A stretch of DNA of 64,000 bases from Candidula unifasciata (taxonomy: Eukaryota; Mollusca; Gastropoda; Stylommatophora; Geomitridae), in NCBI GenBank assembly GCA_905116865.2, contig CAJHNH020001100.1, positions 1 through 64,000 on the forward strand, in the 5' to 3' direction. Positions 47,655 through 59,215 of the stretch are shown one piece after another. Under the pieces are notes generated by a model. It saw nothing but the letters and a program-made list of their open reading frames with translations, was not told the origin of the DNA and did not search any database. The position numbers and the translations under genes are program-made. Within the stretch, counting starts at the first letter, position 1. Each line of letters opens with the position of its first letter.

Positions 47655-49366
47655 ATGGAATTAAAGCTGCAATGTATGCTGATGACTTGGTACTCTGGTG
47701 TACAAATGAAAATGCGACAGTGGCCACCAGGCTGCTACAAAGAGCCATAGATGCAATGGCTGATTGGGCCAACAAATGGTGTGTCAGCATCAACATAGGC
47801 AAATGCAGCACCACCCTCTTTACCCTTTCTCCTAAACAAAAATCAGGTGTCATGCACATAAATGGAGTACCCCTGAGAGAGGATAAGGAGCCCACATACC
47901 TCGGCGTAACGTTTGATGATAGATTAACATGGAGAAAACACATCAACAAGGCAGCAACCAAAGCCAGAAGGAGGGTAGCCATTCTGAGAAAACTAAGTGG
48001 AACCACATGGGGTGCTAGCGGGAAAATACTTAGAAAAGTTTACCAACAAAGTGTTCGACCACATCTTGAATACGGATCAACAGCATGGAGTTCGGCATCA
48101 AAAACCACATTGCAAGAATTAGACAAAGTTGGGGAAAAGTGCAAAATCAAGCACTCAGAGTTACCACAGGCAGTATGAAATCAACACCTATAGCTGTGAT
48201 GGAGAAAATGGGGATGACCCAAGCACTGAGTGAACGCAGAGACACCAAGATGCTTTTACAAGCAGAAAAGTTTCTTAGTATGCCCAGTCACCCTATGAAT
48301 GAAAGATTCCAAAATTTAGCTTTAGGACGACTAAAGAGAAGTAGTTTTATCCACCAGGCCAAACGGCTCGGCGGACAAACCACTGATTTACCTGCAACTG
48401 ATAGATCCTTAAATGCTGTCCCAGAACGGACCCCCTGGAGAGAGAAGTATACGTTTCCAATACACATCAAGACTGAAGTGAAAGGGGTATTTTACAAGGA
48501 AGAACAAAACAGTGTGCAGCGCAAAACAGCCACACTCAGTCTACTTGATGATGAATACCCGCAGAACCTTTGGGTCCGTGTTTACACAGATGGGTCAGCA
48601 GAAAGCGCAGTCAGAAACGGAGGTGCGGGAGTGTACATTGAGTATCCTAATAATACCAGGGATACAGCCAAATTACCAACGGCAAAGCACTGTCACAACT
48701 ATGATGCAGAAGTTCGAGCCATCAAGATAGCGGTAGAGAAACTACTAAATACAGGGCATTTTTCACAACCAGTGGTATTCCTGACAGATGCAAAAGCAGT
48801 ACTTCAGTCACTCCAGTCTGGAAAATTACCAAGCATACGGACACTATTATCCGAACTAGGCAACCGCTGTAAATTAGTAATGCAGTGGATACCTTCCCAC
48901 TGTGGAGTTCCCGGAAACGAAAAAGCTGATAAACTAGCAAAGGAAGGTGCAACTGAAGAACAACCTGACATACCAGTCTCTTATCAACAGAAGAAGAGAA
49001 TGATCAAATCAATCAGAATGCCACCGAAACTGGCACAAGATGATTACCATATTATGGACAGACCAGAGCAAGTCATTATCCTTCGCCTTAGAACAGGGCA
49101 CAATCGACTTCGCTCCCACATGTACAACAAATTTAAGATTGGCCAATCAGCCATGTGTACTTGTGGACTGGCACCTGAAACAACAGATCACATCCTTCAA
49201 GACTGTCCCAGATTCAACGCTTTCAGGCAAAACCTTTGGCCAAAAGAGACACTTGTGGAAGTCAAACTTTACGGGCCGCTTAGTGAATTACAAAAGACAG
49301 TGAAATTCATACTAGAGACAGCTTTGCAGATATAGACAATTTATTTCATGCGAACGAAAGAAGAAG
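47655..49366 (+). mobile_element. RNase H-type LINE, copy B, 5'-truncated
   Basis: Flanked by a perfect 13-bp duplication AAATCATACTAAC at 47642-47654 and 49367-49379 (the first A bases could belong to the tail). It begins inside the RT just before YADD and ends GCGAACGAAAGAAGAAG. It is the best preserved copy of the family in the window, so it is younger than copy A and than the hAT host. Confidence 0.93.
47672..49335 (+). pseudogene. RT palm/thumb plus RNase H of LINE copy B
   Basis: The first frame, 47672-48178, starts at MYADDLVLWC (catalytic YADD) and continues through PTYLGVTFDDRLTWRKHI. A single frameshift near 48135, caused by about 10 extra bases around GGGGAAAAGT, moves the rest into the frame of 48085-49335. 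In that ORF the RNase H residues are visible as D169 (VYTDGSA), E209 (YDAEVRA), D235 (FLTDAKAV) and D282 (GNEKADKLAKE), so the DEDD set is complete. A cysteine/histidine tail follows (CTCGLAPETTDHILQDC). RNase H removes the RNA strand of the cDNA hybrid. Missing: endonuclease and most of the RT. Tentative clade I/Nimb. Confidence 0.88.
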
Positions 49367-49508
49367 AAATCATACTAACTTTGTTTCAACCTTATCCTCA
49401 CTGTGCTGACTTTGTGTTTCTTTTTCATGTAAATTAAAAAAAAAAAAATTGCTTAACTTCATATGTGGCTTTCATTTTGAAAAAACCTTTCAACATGCCA
49501 AAAGTAAA

Positions 49509-51748
49509 GTATGAGTAACAATTTCGGAAAGAGTGGCTGCATGATCACATAATTACAGACTGGGTGATGGCAGTTCCATGGGATATGACCAAGGCTCGTT
49601 GTAAGTACTTCAAGTGTGAAATTAAAGCGAAAGTACAAGTCTTAAAGAGTCATGCAGAGACTGAAAAGCATAAAACTGAAGTTCCATTCAAAGATATTAC
49701 ACCGCTGACATCTGTTTTCAGAACTACACTGATAAATGAATTATCAAAAGTTGAAGAATCGGTCGCAGTGTTTTTAAGTTGTCATTGTGCAATTTCAATC
49801 TTTGAAAATTTGACTGATATGTTTGAAAACACTATTTCTGACAGTAAATTTATGGAAATACTTTATTTTCTAACCTTGACAAATATTTAATTAGTGATAT
49901 TTCTATACATAAATATAGTTTATTATTAGACGAATCAAATGATATTTCTGTACTTCTTATTCTTCTTTCGCTCGCTTGAAATAAATTATCTATATCTGCA
50001 ATGCTGCCTCTAGTATGAACTTCACTGTCTTTTGTAATTCACTAAGCAGCCTGTAAAGTTTGACTTCCACAAGTGTCTCTTTTGGCCAGATGTTTTGCAC
50101 TGGATCTCTTTTGGCCAGATGTTTTGCACTGGATCTCTTTTGGCCAGATGTGTTGCACTGGATCTCTTTTGGCCAGATGTTTTGCCTGGAAGTGTCGAAT
50201 TTGGGATAGTCTTTGAGGATGTGATCTGTTGTCTCAGGTGCCAGTACACAGGTACATATGGCTGATTCGCAAATCTTAAATTTTGTGTACATGTGACAGC
50301 GAAGTCGATTGTGCCCTGTTTTAAGGCGAAGGATAATGACTAGCTCTGGTCTGTCCATAATATGATAATCGCCTTATTTCTGTGCTGAAAATGCTTGGTG
50401 TGTGTATTATATATTACAGCAACAATACAGACAAAGTAGTTTTTAAATATCTTAGACTAGTTCAATTGGAAAAGTGTGATGCAGAAAGTATAGTTTCAGG
50501 AACTGAAGAAACTTTTAATCAGCAAACAATTAGACTTGACGAATTTGGCTGCAATTGGTACCGATAATGCCTCGGTGATGGTTAGTATAAACAACGGCGT
50601 TTATGCCAAGTTAAAGAAAGCTCTCCCATCGTTAATCCGTATAAAATGTATGTTTCATTCATTGCAGCTAGCATTATCACATGCTTCATCTGAATGTTTA
50701 CCAAGGAATTATGAATACCTTATTGCTAAAACACTTTACTGGTTTTCCCAATCATTTGTCAGACAACAGCAATACAATACATTATATACAGCCTTGAATG
50801 ATGGTTCCACACTCCTGAAAATTCTGTCAGATTGCAAAACTAGATGGCTATCAATTCAACCAGCTGTTGAAAGAATTGTGCGCCTATAGTTGGAGTTGAA
50901 GACACAAATTGAAATAACAAGACAAAGTGAAAAGTGCTACACAGCTGAAATACTATATGGAATGTACAGTGATGAAACAAATTTGTCATTCATTCTCTTT
51001 TTATAACCTATTCTAATGGAAGTGCAAAAAGTTAATAAACTGTTCGAATCTAAACTTGTTGATAAAGTTCAATTACTTGATGATCTCACCTTGCTATTTC
51101 ACTCGGTAAAAGACTGGTGTTGCCAGCTTCTAAAGCTGATTTGCTCACTTGCACTATAGAAAGTTATTCTGCTCCTAAGCCATATACCTTGGATATTGAA
51201 TCGAATCAAAAATTGATGATTTAAAAACAAAAAGACTGTTAACAGAGATTGAAGAGAACAACTTAAGAAAACGTTGTCAAGATTTCTTTATCTCATAATT
51301 GAAGCAACTGAAGCAGAGACTTCCTGAAAATCTAGATGTATTGAAAAATATTTCACTCTTCTGTGAGCAACATACTTCAGCCAGTAAAAGACATGACTAA
51401 ATATTGTAAAGTTATGAAATTTTTAAGGGCTACTGATAATAGTGTCGCGGAAGCAGAATATCAGTTAACCAAAATAAAGTTAGCTGAATGGACAAACAAA
51501 ACAGAAACTAAAGCGTTTTGGAGTGAAGTGAGACAATTTAAAGATGCCTGATCAAACAGTCCATTCTGTAAGCTCTTTAAAGTGCCATGTCTGCCATGAT
51601 ACTACCACACTCAAATGCTGACGTAGAAAGAGTTTTCAGTGCTAGGAATTATATCAAATCTAACCTAAAAAACAGGATGAAATTTGACCTTTTAAATTCT
51701 ATCGTGCCATTAAAATTCGGCCAGATGAGACTAGAGAAATAAGCCTAC
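49509..51748 (+). pseudogene. hAT transposase remnant
   Basis: From MPKVKYE at 49509, after one stop, FRKEWLHDHI, then ARCKYFKCEIK and HAETEKH look like a decayed BED/TTF-type zinc finger. The reading DESNDIS at 49931 is cut by a LINE and resumes after 50383 with MLGVCIIYY. Then come SLIRIKCMFHSLQLALSHAS and CKTRWLSIQPAVERI (50536-50889), typical of the hAT catalytic region. The C-terminal dimerisation box is clear at about 51589-51730: MILPHSNADVERVFSARNYI and NLKNRMKFDLLNSI. Multiple stops between 50887 and 51560 show it is inactive. Confidence 0.85.
49952..50374 (-). mobile_element. RNase H-type LINE, copy C, short antisense 3' end
   Basis: Minus strand carries MDRPELVIILRLKTGHNRLR and CTCVLAPETTDHIL, matching the end of copy B. 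It is flanked by a perfect 9-bp duplication TATTTCTGT (49943-49951 and 50375-50383). Removing it joins GATATTTCTGTG in frame in the hAT transposase. Inside it a unit of about 35 bp (GGATCTCTTTTGGCCAGATG) is repeated four times at about 50079-50183, an expansion absent from copy B. Confidence 0.93.
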
Positions 51749-52038
51749 TGTTCCACTTATAAAGAAATTTGAACAGCTAAAGCGTACCAGGGTCATTTTG
51801 GATCTGAAGCTTCAACTTCATTATCCAAGCTAAGTTTATCCTGTGGATCTTGTGAGGCAGACATCAGTGAAGGTGAGGACATGATTATGTAGGGTAAGTC
51901 ATAACAAAAGCTATGTAATTTTTGACTTTTTCAATTTGGATGTTTTTTCTAGATCTTTTCCACGCAGATTTAGATCTTTTGAGATATTTTTTGACACCGT
52001 TTTTGGATATTTTTTGTCAAAGAAAAGTGGCAACACTG

Positions 52039-52299
52039 GACTGGCAACTCTGCACATATGACATTGCACCTGGCCACGGCGGCCGCAATTTGTGCAAGTT
52101 CGCAAGTTTTGGGGATGTTTCTTTCTGTCCCACTGTCCGTCTTCCCAACTTGATCGACCAGAATTGCATCTTAGAAACTGTTTACTGCAGTCGAAAACTG
52201 TTCACTTCAACTCATGCAAGTTCCATTATGTGTGTTGTGCTGGCTGACATATTCGGTTGTTGTCCAGCAGTTGTAGTGTCAGACACGACAGACTTGAGC
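52039..52299. other. Unassigned spacer
   Basis: Sequence between the hAT end and the next LINE fragment; nothing recognised. Confidence 0.4.
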
Positions 52300-52830
52300 A
52301 GGAGAGTCCGCCCTGGCGGCTCCAGTGAGTTTGAACTGGGAATCACCGTCGTCATCAAGCACGTTTCTCTGATGTGGCCTGACTGAAATCAATAGCCGGT
52401 ACTCATAGGAATGTTTTTTTCTTTTAAAATAAAACATCATCATGTAGCAGGTCCTTTGCAGAACGTCGCTCTCATCAGTCTGCCTGTAAGAAACTCGGTC
52501 TCTTGCCAGCTCTTCTTCCGCCTCATGAACTTTCACACTCAAGGAGTCACTTATATCCTGTGCCCATCTTCGTGTCGGTCGGCCTCTGCCCCTCCTTCCT
52601 CGTACCATGCCTTCTGCTATAATTTTTTTCCAATCCGTCGTGGCGTTTGATATGACCAAAATATTGCAGCTTTCGAAAAAGGATGCTGTTTATTAGCCAG
52701 TCAATATTTCTCATCTTCTTTGTCCAATATATTCTGAGAATCTTTCTATAGCATTTCAATTTCAGCTCAAAAGCCCCTATTCTCTTTCTTAAGGACTGAC
52801 AAATAGTCCACGACTCACTTTAAATATAAC
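52300..52830 (-). pseudogene. Antisense LINE reverse-transcriptase C-terminal fragment
   Basis: Minus strand shows ELKCYRKILRIYWTKKMRN, LINSILFRKLQYFGHIKRHD, GRRGRGRPTRRWAQDISDSL and VKVHEAEEELARDRVSYRQT. It is the same family as 30841-31420 and is better preserved in the tail; one frameshift separates the two parts near 52640. The right end stops inside CESW...ISQSL. Confidence 0.9.
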
Positions 52831-53440
52831 ACTGCATTATTATAAACATTTAGATACGTTTTGGTTTTCCAAACCTTTTATGAATATTTCTGCATTGCAT
52901 CATTGTACATTGGACAGCTACTGTTGCAGACAGCGATTAAGTTGGATCCCATATCATTTAGCCTAAAGTAGTATAAAATAATAATATCACCACAATCCAG
53001 TCTGTCTGTTTAGTCGTGAACCTTAAATAACATCAGGTCTGAAACCTGCCAACACACTTAAGTTTTTACCTAACTAGGCTTGAAGAAACCTGCTTACTTG
53101 ATCAAACTCTGGTCAAGAGCAGCAGCATATCTGATATGCTGCTCTTTTTATGATATCATGGATTTTCTCTGTCCAGGATTTTCATTTTGGGCTTTGATGA
53201 GCAATCTGACAGGTTGGCTGATGCCACTTCTCTAGGTGGCTATGAGCTGCTTTATGATTCAACGTAGATGGTGAAGGCTCTCTAGAATCAAATCCACAAT
53301 GCAGTAAAGCAGACTGAGAATCCATAGATTGTAAGATTAATGTGGGATGGGGGGAACGTGAGGTCATTATTATGCAAGTCTCCTTTCAGTGGCAGAAATT
53401 GTCCAAGTTCCTGCCTCGATAATTTATGACCGTTATTCTG
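52831..53440. other. Unassigned spacer
   Basis: About 600 bp without a recognised gene or element. Confidence 0.5.
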
Positions 53441-56400
53441 AGGATAGCCAGCTTCTCTTATTTCTGCATATTCTGTGTTACCCACTGTTTGGCTTCTGTA
53501 TTAGCTTCTATCATACCTACATATTCTGTGATACCCACTGTCTGACTTCTGTATTAGCTTCTGTCATACCTACATATTCTGTGGTACCCACTGTTTGGCT
53601 TCTGTATTAGCTTCTATCATACCTACATATTCTGTGATACCCACTGTCTGACTTCTGTATTAGCTTCTATCATACCTACATATTCTGTGTTACCCACTGT
53701 TTGACTTCTGTATTAGCTTCTATCCTTTCTACATATTCTATGTTACCCACTGTTTGACTTCTGTATTAGCTTCTATCATACCTACATATTCTGTGATACC
53801 CACTGTCTGACTTCTGTATTAGCTTCTATCATACCTACATATTCTGTGGTACCCACTGTTTGGCTTCTGTATTAGCTTCTATCATACCTACATATTCTGT
53901 GATACCCACTGTCTGACTTCTGTATTAGCTTCTATCCTTTCTACATATTCTGTGTTACCCACTGTGACTTCTGTATTAGCTTCTATCATACCTACATATT
54001 CTGTGATACCCACTGTCTGACTTCTGTATTAGCTTCTATCATACCTACATATTCTGTGGTACCCACTGTTTGGCTTCTGTATTAGCTTCTATCATACCTA
54101 CATATTCTGTGATACCCACTGTCTGACTTCTGTATTAGCTTCTATCCTTTCTACATATTCTGTGTTACCCACTGTTTGACTTCTGTATTAGCTTCTATCA
54201 TACCTACATATTCTGTGATACCCACTGTTTGGCTTCTGTATTAGCTTCTATCATACCTACATATTCTGTGTTACCCACTGTCTGACTTCTGTATTAGCTT
54301 CTATCATACCTACATATTCTGTGTTACCCACTGTTTGGCTTCTGTATTAGCTTCTATCCTTTCTACATATTCTGTGTTACCCACTGTCTGACTTCTGTAT
54401 TAGCTTCTATCATACCTACATATTCTGTGTTACCCACTGTCTGACTTCTGTATTAGCTTCTATCATACCTACATATTCTGTGTTACCCACTGTTTGGCTT
54501 CTGTATTAGCTTCTATCCTTTCTACATATTCTGTGTTACCCACTGTTTGACTTCTGTATTAGCTTCTATCATACCTACATATTTTGTGGTACCCACTGTC
54601 TGACTTCTGTATTAGCTTCTATCATACCTACATATTCTGTGTTACCCACTGTCTGACTTCTGTATTAGCTTCTATCATACCTACATATTCTGTGTTACCC
54701 ACTGTCTGACTTCTGTATTAGCTTCTATCCTTTCTACATATTCTGTGATACCCACTGTCTGACTTCTGTATTAGCTTCTATCATACCTACATATTCTGTG
54801 TTACCCACTGTCTGACTTCTGTATTAGCTTCTATCATACCTACATATTCTGTGGTACCCACTGTTTGACTTCTGTATTAGCTTCTATCATACCTACATAT
54901 TCTGTGGTACCCACTGTTTGACTTCTGTATTAGCTTCTATCATACCTACATATTCTGTGGTACCCACTGTTTGACTTCTGTATTAGCTTCTATCCTTTCT
55001 ACATATTCTGTGTTACCCACTGTTTGACTTCTGTATTAGCTTCTATCATACCTACATATTCTGTGATACCCACTGTTTGGCTTCTGTATTAGCTTCTATC
55101 ATACCTACATATTCTGTGTTACCCACTGTCTGACTTCTGTATTAGCTTCTATCATACCTACATATTCTGTGTTACCCACTGTTTGGCTTCTGTATTAGCT
55201 TCTATCATACCTACATATTCTGTGGTACCCACTGTCTGACTTCTGTATTAGCTTCTATCCTTTCTACATATTCTGTGATACCCACTGTTTGGCTTCTGTA
55301 TTAGCTTCTATCCTTTCTACATATTCTGTGTTACCCACTGTCTGACTTCTGTATTAGCTTCTATCATACCTACATATTCTGTGATACCCACTGTTTGACT
55401 TCTGTATTAGCTTCTATCATACCTACATATTCTGTGATACCCACTGTTTGGCTTCTGTATTAGCTTCTATCATACCTACATATTCTGTGTTACCCACTGT
55501 CTGACTTCTGTATTAGCTTCTATCATACCTACATATTCTGTGTTACCCACTGTTTGGCTTCTGTATTAGCTTCTATCATACCTACATATTCTGTGGTACC
55601 CACTGTCTGACTTCTGTATTAGCTTCTATCCTTTCTACATATTCTGTGATACCCACTGTTTGGCTTCTGTATTAGCTTCTATCCTTTCTACATATTCTGT
55701 GTTACCCACTGTCTGACTTCTGTATTAGCTTCTATCATACCTACATATTCTGTGATACCCACTGTTTGACTTCTGTATTAGCTTCTATCATACCTACATA
55801 TTCTGTGGTACCCACTGTCTGACTTCTGTATTAGCTTCTATCATACCTACATATTCTGTGGTACCCACTGTTTGACTTCTGTATTAGCTTCTATCATACC
55901 TACATATTCTGTGGTACCCACTGTTTGGCTTCTGTATTAGCTTCTATCCTTTCTACATATTCTGTGTTACCCACTGTTTGGCTTCTGTATTAGCTTCTAT
56001 CATACCTACATATTCTGTGATACCCACTGTTTGGCTTCTGTATTAGCTTCTATCATACCTACATATTCTGTGATACCCACTGTTTGGCTTCTGTATTAGC
56101 TTCTATCATACCTACATATTCTGTGATACCCACTGTTTGGCTTCTGTATTAGCTTCTATCATACCTACATATTCTGTGTTACCCACTGTCTGACTTCTGT
56201 ATTAGCTTCTATCATACCTACATATTCTGTGGTACCCACTGTCTGACTTCTGTATTAGCTTCTATCATACCTACATATTCTGTGGTACCCACTGTTTGAC
56301 TTCTGTATTAGCTTCTATCATACCTACATATTCTGTGATACCCAGTTTGACTTATGTATTAGCTTCTATCATACCTACATATTCTGTGGTACCCACTGTT

Positions 56401-56562
56401 TGGCTTCTGTATTAGCTTCTATCATACCTACATATTCTGTGATACCCACTGTTTGACTTCTGTATTAGCTTCTATCATACCTACATATTCTGTGATACCC
56501 ACTGTCTGACTTCTGTATTAGCTTCTATCATACCTACATATTCTGTGTTACCCACTGTCTGA
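53441..56562. repeat. 53-bp minisatellite with higher-order structure
   Basis: About 59 units of 53 bp keyed by CTACATATTCTGTGATACCC, ACTGTCTGACTTCTGTATTA and GCTTCTATCATAC. Units vary at three positions only: GAT/GTT/GGT, CTGAC/TTGGC/TTGAC, and CATACC/CCTTTC. Seven consecutive units at about 55021-55391 recur in the same variant order at about 55392-55762. Confidence 0.97.
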
Positions 56563-57145
56563 TTACCCACATACTTGTGCACATGATTCTTATCGAAATA
56601 TTGTTGTTCCCAATTCCCACATACTTGTATACATCTTCTTCTTTGCGTTTGGTTTTGTATGCTCAATCAGACCATCAGGTATGTTGCCTCTATGAACTCG
56701 CATGTAAGTAGCAGGTCCTTCATGGTTCCCCATAGGTTAGTTTAGGGTGGATCCCTTCGAGGCTCTGAATCTATCACTGTTCCTGCCTGGCAGTAGTCCA
56801 CAGGAGCAGCACCATAAGAGTGTAGGCATCTAAGCATACTCATTAACTGAGATTGTGTATATGTCTGTTTTCATTTCTGGGTGCCTACGCCATTTAGGCC
56901 ATGTCCATCTTGTGTGGGGGAAGTTAAGGAGTCTCCCTATCTGTGTCCCGGTTCATCCAAACACTGCCTGCCAGAGATCAGAGGTTGTGGTGGTTTCACT
57001 TCTCCCCCTTTGATTATCCAGGGTGGGCTCCCTGTGTGTGATCTTGGTGGGGATCAGGACATATCCATGTGCTGGTGGGCCCAGCATCAGCCGCACCTTA
57101 CGGGGTCACACTCCACGGAGGGTTTCTGGTATTTTACCCCTTTTC
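56563..57145. other. Unassigned spacer
   Basis: No gene recognised. It has a few short ORFs without motifs. Confidence 0.45.
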
Positions 57146-58222
57146 ACATCGGAGGTCCATTTTGTTAGTGACTTTATATTTGCTGATGATGCATATACTA
57201 AAAATGATCTGCAGACTCTCTTGAATCACTTTGCAAAAGCGTGTAGAGTTTTTTGGACTCGCCATCAGTCTTAACAAAACGCAAGTGATGGGGATGAATG
57301 TGATAAACCTATCAAGCATAAGCGTTTGTTACATGAGCTCTTGGTTGTACATGCATTTGAATACCTAGGCTGTCGAATCGCAGATGATCTTTCCATAGAT
57401 GCGGAGCTAAAAGACATATAGGAAAGGCTTCTGCAGTGTTTTCCACTCTTAGCAAGAGTGGTCAGATCAGAAGCTTAAGGAAAGGACCAAAATTAAAGAT
57501 TATGAAGCTTGTGAATGAAAAGAGTGAACACACCACATATGCTGTATGAGACGCATTCTTGGTGCAATGACTCTTGTCTTTTTCACTCTGGCTCCAGTCG
57601 CTTACAATTATAATTATGCCCGCATACAACTTTCTCCTGCTCTCCGATTCACATAGGTTTCATTTGGCCAACATTTTCTCCATGCATCTTGACTTTGCAC
57701 TAGTTACATTTAAATATCTCATTTATATTTATTACCTGATGTCATTTCTGTAACATATCTTATCAAGGAGAAAATGGTTCATTACACTTGGTATATCATG
57801 GTGAGACTTTGTCCGCAATGAATGTGTACTCAAAAGAACAGAAATGCCAACAATTTACTTTCTACTGTAGTGAGGATGCCTGCGTTGGTTGGGATAGTGT
57901 TATGACCTGCAGGAAGGTCAAAGCTACGCTATGAGGACATAGTGCAAATACGACCTGAAAGATATCATTGGCACAAACACTTGGGAGAGATCTGCAGACC
58001 GACTTCATTGGAGGCAGACAATGAAAGACGGACTGTCACAGGTTAGAAGAAGCCAAATGCAGCAAGCTATAGAGAGGAGACGTCTGACAGAAAACCAGAC
58101 TCAGAACGATGACAAATCAACATTTTTATGTGGAATATGTGGCAAAGACTGCCACTTTACATTCATAGCAGACATAGTTCCCCAAACCAGGGGCACAACT
58201 CTATGGCTCCCAGGGGACTGAT
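57146..58222 (+). pseudogene. Deleted LINE copy: RT palm, thumb and zinc tail
   Basis: In shifting frames: FIFADDAYTKNDLQTLLNHF (57170 on, with FADD), ISLNKTQVMGMN, MRRILGAMT (57548), then after an insertion NECVLKRTEMPTI (57820), MKDGLSQVRRSQMQQAIERR (58021) and CGICGKDCHF (about 58135). Same family as 24900-25376 and close to 32860-34275. Much of the RT thumb is missing and there are many stops. Confidence 0.85.
57571..57814. mobile_element. Small insertion inside the LINE copy
   Basis: 244 bp bounded by GCAATGA on both sides (57564-57570 and 57815-57821). The flanks rejoin a continuous LINE thumb reading. No terminal inverted repeats or coding; element type unknown. Confidence 0.6.
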
Positions 58223-58693
58223 GGTTGTTTTAACAAAAAGTTGGAGTGTCAGCTTAGTTCCCTTATCTGCAAATGGTGACCGGAATCTCTGTCTGCACCT
58301 CTGAATACTGTTATAGGGTTATATTTCTTCTTGATATAGATTGAATCAATGAGATTTCCTCTGATGTGGTCTGGTGACACCCAGGTGGCTTTAAAGTGTT
58401 TGTTGTTGTCGGAAGCCCTTGCTCCCGTGGTCTGTTAATTCCCTCCATCTAAATGTGTAGATACTTAAATTGAATTTGGTAAGTCTTTGTTTTCTCAGGA
58501 TCTCTTTCATAATCCATGTTATTTGAATCTGTTTCGACATTCATGTTAAACAGTAATATAAATTTTCAGTTAGTTGATTGCCTATAATAGTTTGAGGTTT
58601 TGTGTAATAGTTTCTGAGGTGAGTTGTCTACATTGCTTATTGGAGCCTGACTCTGGCAGATAGTTACATTGGACTTATGATTATATTTGACAG
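58223..58693. other. Region upstream of the DCLRE1A-like start
   Basis: No coding seen. It ends ATATTTGACAG directly before the ATG at 58694. That may be a splice acceptor following a non-coding exon further left, or simply 5' leader. I cannot place the promoter. Confidence 0.4.
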
Positions 58694-58913
58694 ATGCTTG
58701 CAAGCATGGATGTGGATTCTGAAGAAAATGACATCTGGAATTATAAGTCAGTGGGAAAGGAGAAACCCCACATGAACAGAGTCGGTCAACAAGTGGCTGT
58801 TTCTTCAAGATTGTCAGTAAAACCAAGAAAGAGAGCTAGTTTGAGCACAAAGAAGAAATGTGAAAGAAAGAAAAAGTCGACTGCAGAAGGCTTGTACCAG
58901 CAAGGTGCCACTA
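58694..58913 (+). CDS. DCLRE1A: DCLRE1A/SNM1A homologue, first coding exon
   Basis: SNM1A is a 5'-3' exonuclease of interstrand cross-link repair, acting in the nucleus. This exon encodes 73 residues plus one base. Near its start it reads DSEENDIWNYKS, which closely matches the conserved N-terminus of vertebrate DCLRE1A (SEEDIWEYKS, recalled from memory). A basic stretch follows (KPRKRASLSTKKKCERKKK), likely a nuclear localisation signal. The exon ends ACTA with donor GTGAGT at 58914, phase 1. The acceptor of the next exon at 62500 supplies the missing two bases, giving AAG, so the join keeps frame. ATG 58694 is chosen as the first in-frame ATG and directly follows AG; a second in-frame ATG lies at 58706. 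Confidence 0.8.
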
Positions 58914-59215
58914 GTGAGTAACCTTAGTTAGTTTTGTCTGTAAATACGTTGGATATTGCACGTTTTCGTTGGGACATCAATGCAAGATTGTTGATACTAA
59001 TTTCCTATAGGGAAGCATGAACAATGGCACTTTGAATAAATACACCTTTATGCACATAACTGAACCAAAATGGAATTTTGTCCCATATTAAAAAAAAATA
59101 TTTGACTGTGCAGTAAATCACAATTTTGAATTTATTTTATTTAAAGGAGATCTATTTTATTCGTGAATATAATGGTGTAATTATTGCACATACAGTCCTT
59201 CTTAAATCAGCCAAA

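Larger units (their letters stand above)
47344..52038 (+). mobile_element. hAT transposon carrying two LINE insertions
   Basis: Terminal inverted repeats CAGTGTTGCCA (47344-47354) and TGGCAACACTG (52028-52038) match over 11 bp and have the CAG...CTG form of hAT ends. Both ends carry subterminal words of the TTTAGATG or GGATGTTTT type, as expected of transposase-binding repeats. Subtracting the inserts at 47655-49366 and 49952-50374 with their duplications leaves about 2.5 kb, a normal hAT length. The 8-bp target duplication is no longer recognisable. Confidence 0.88.
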
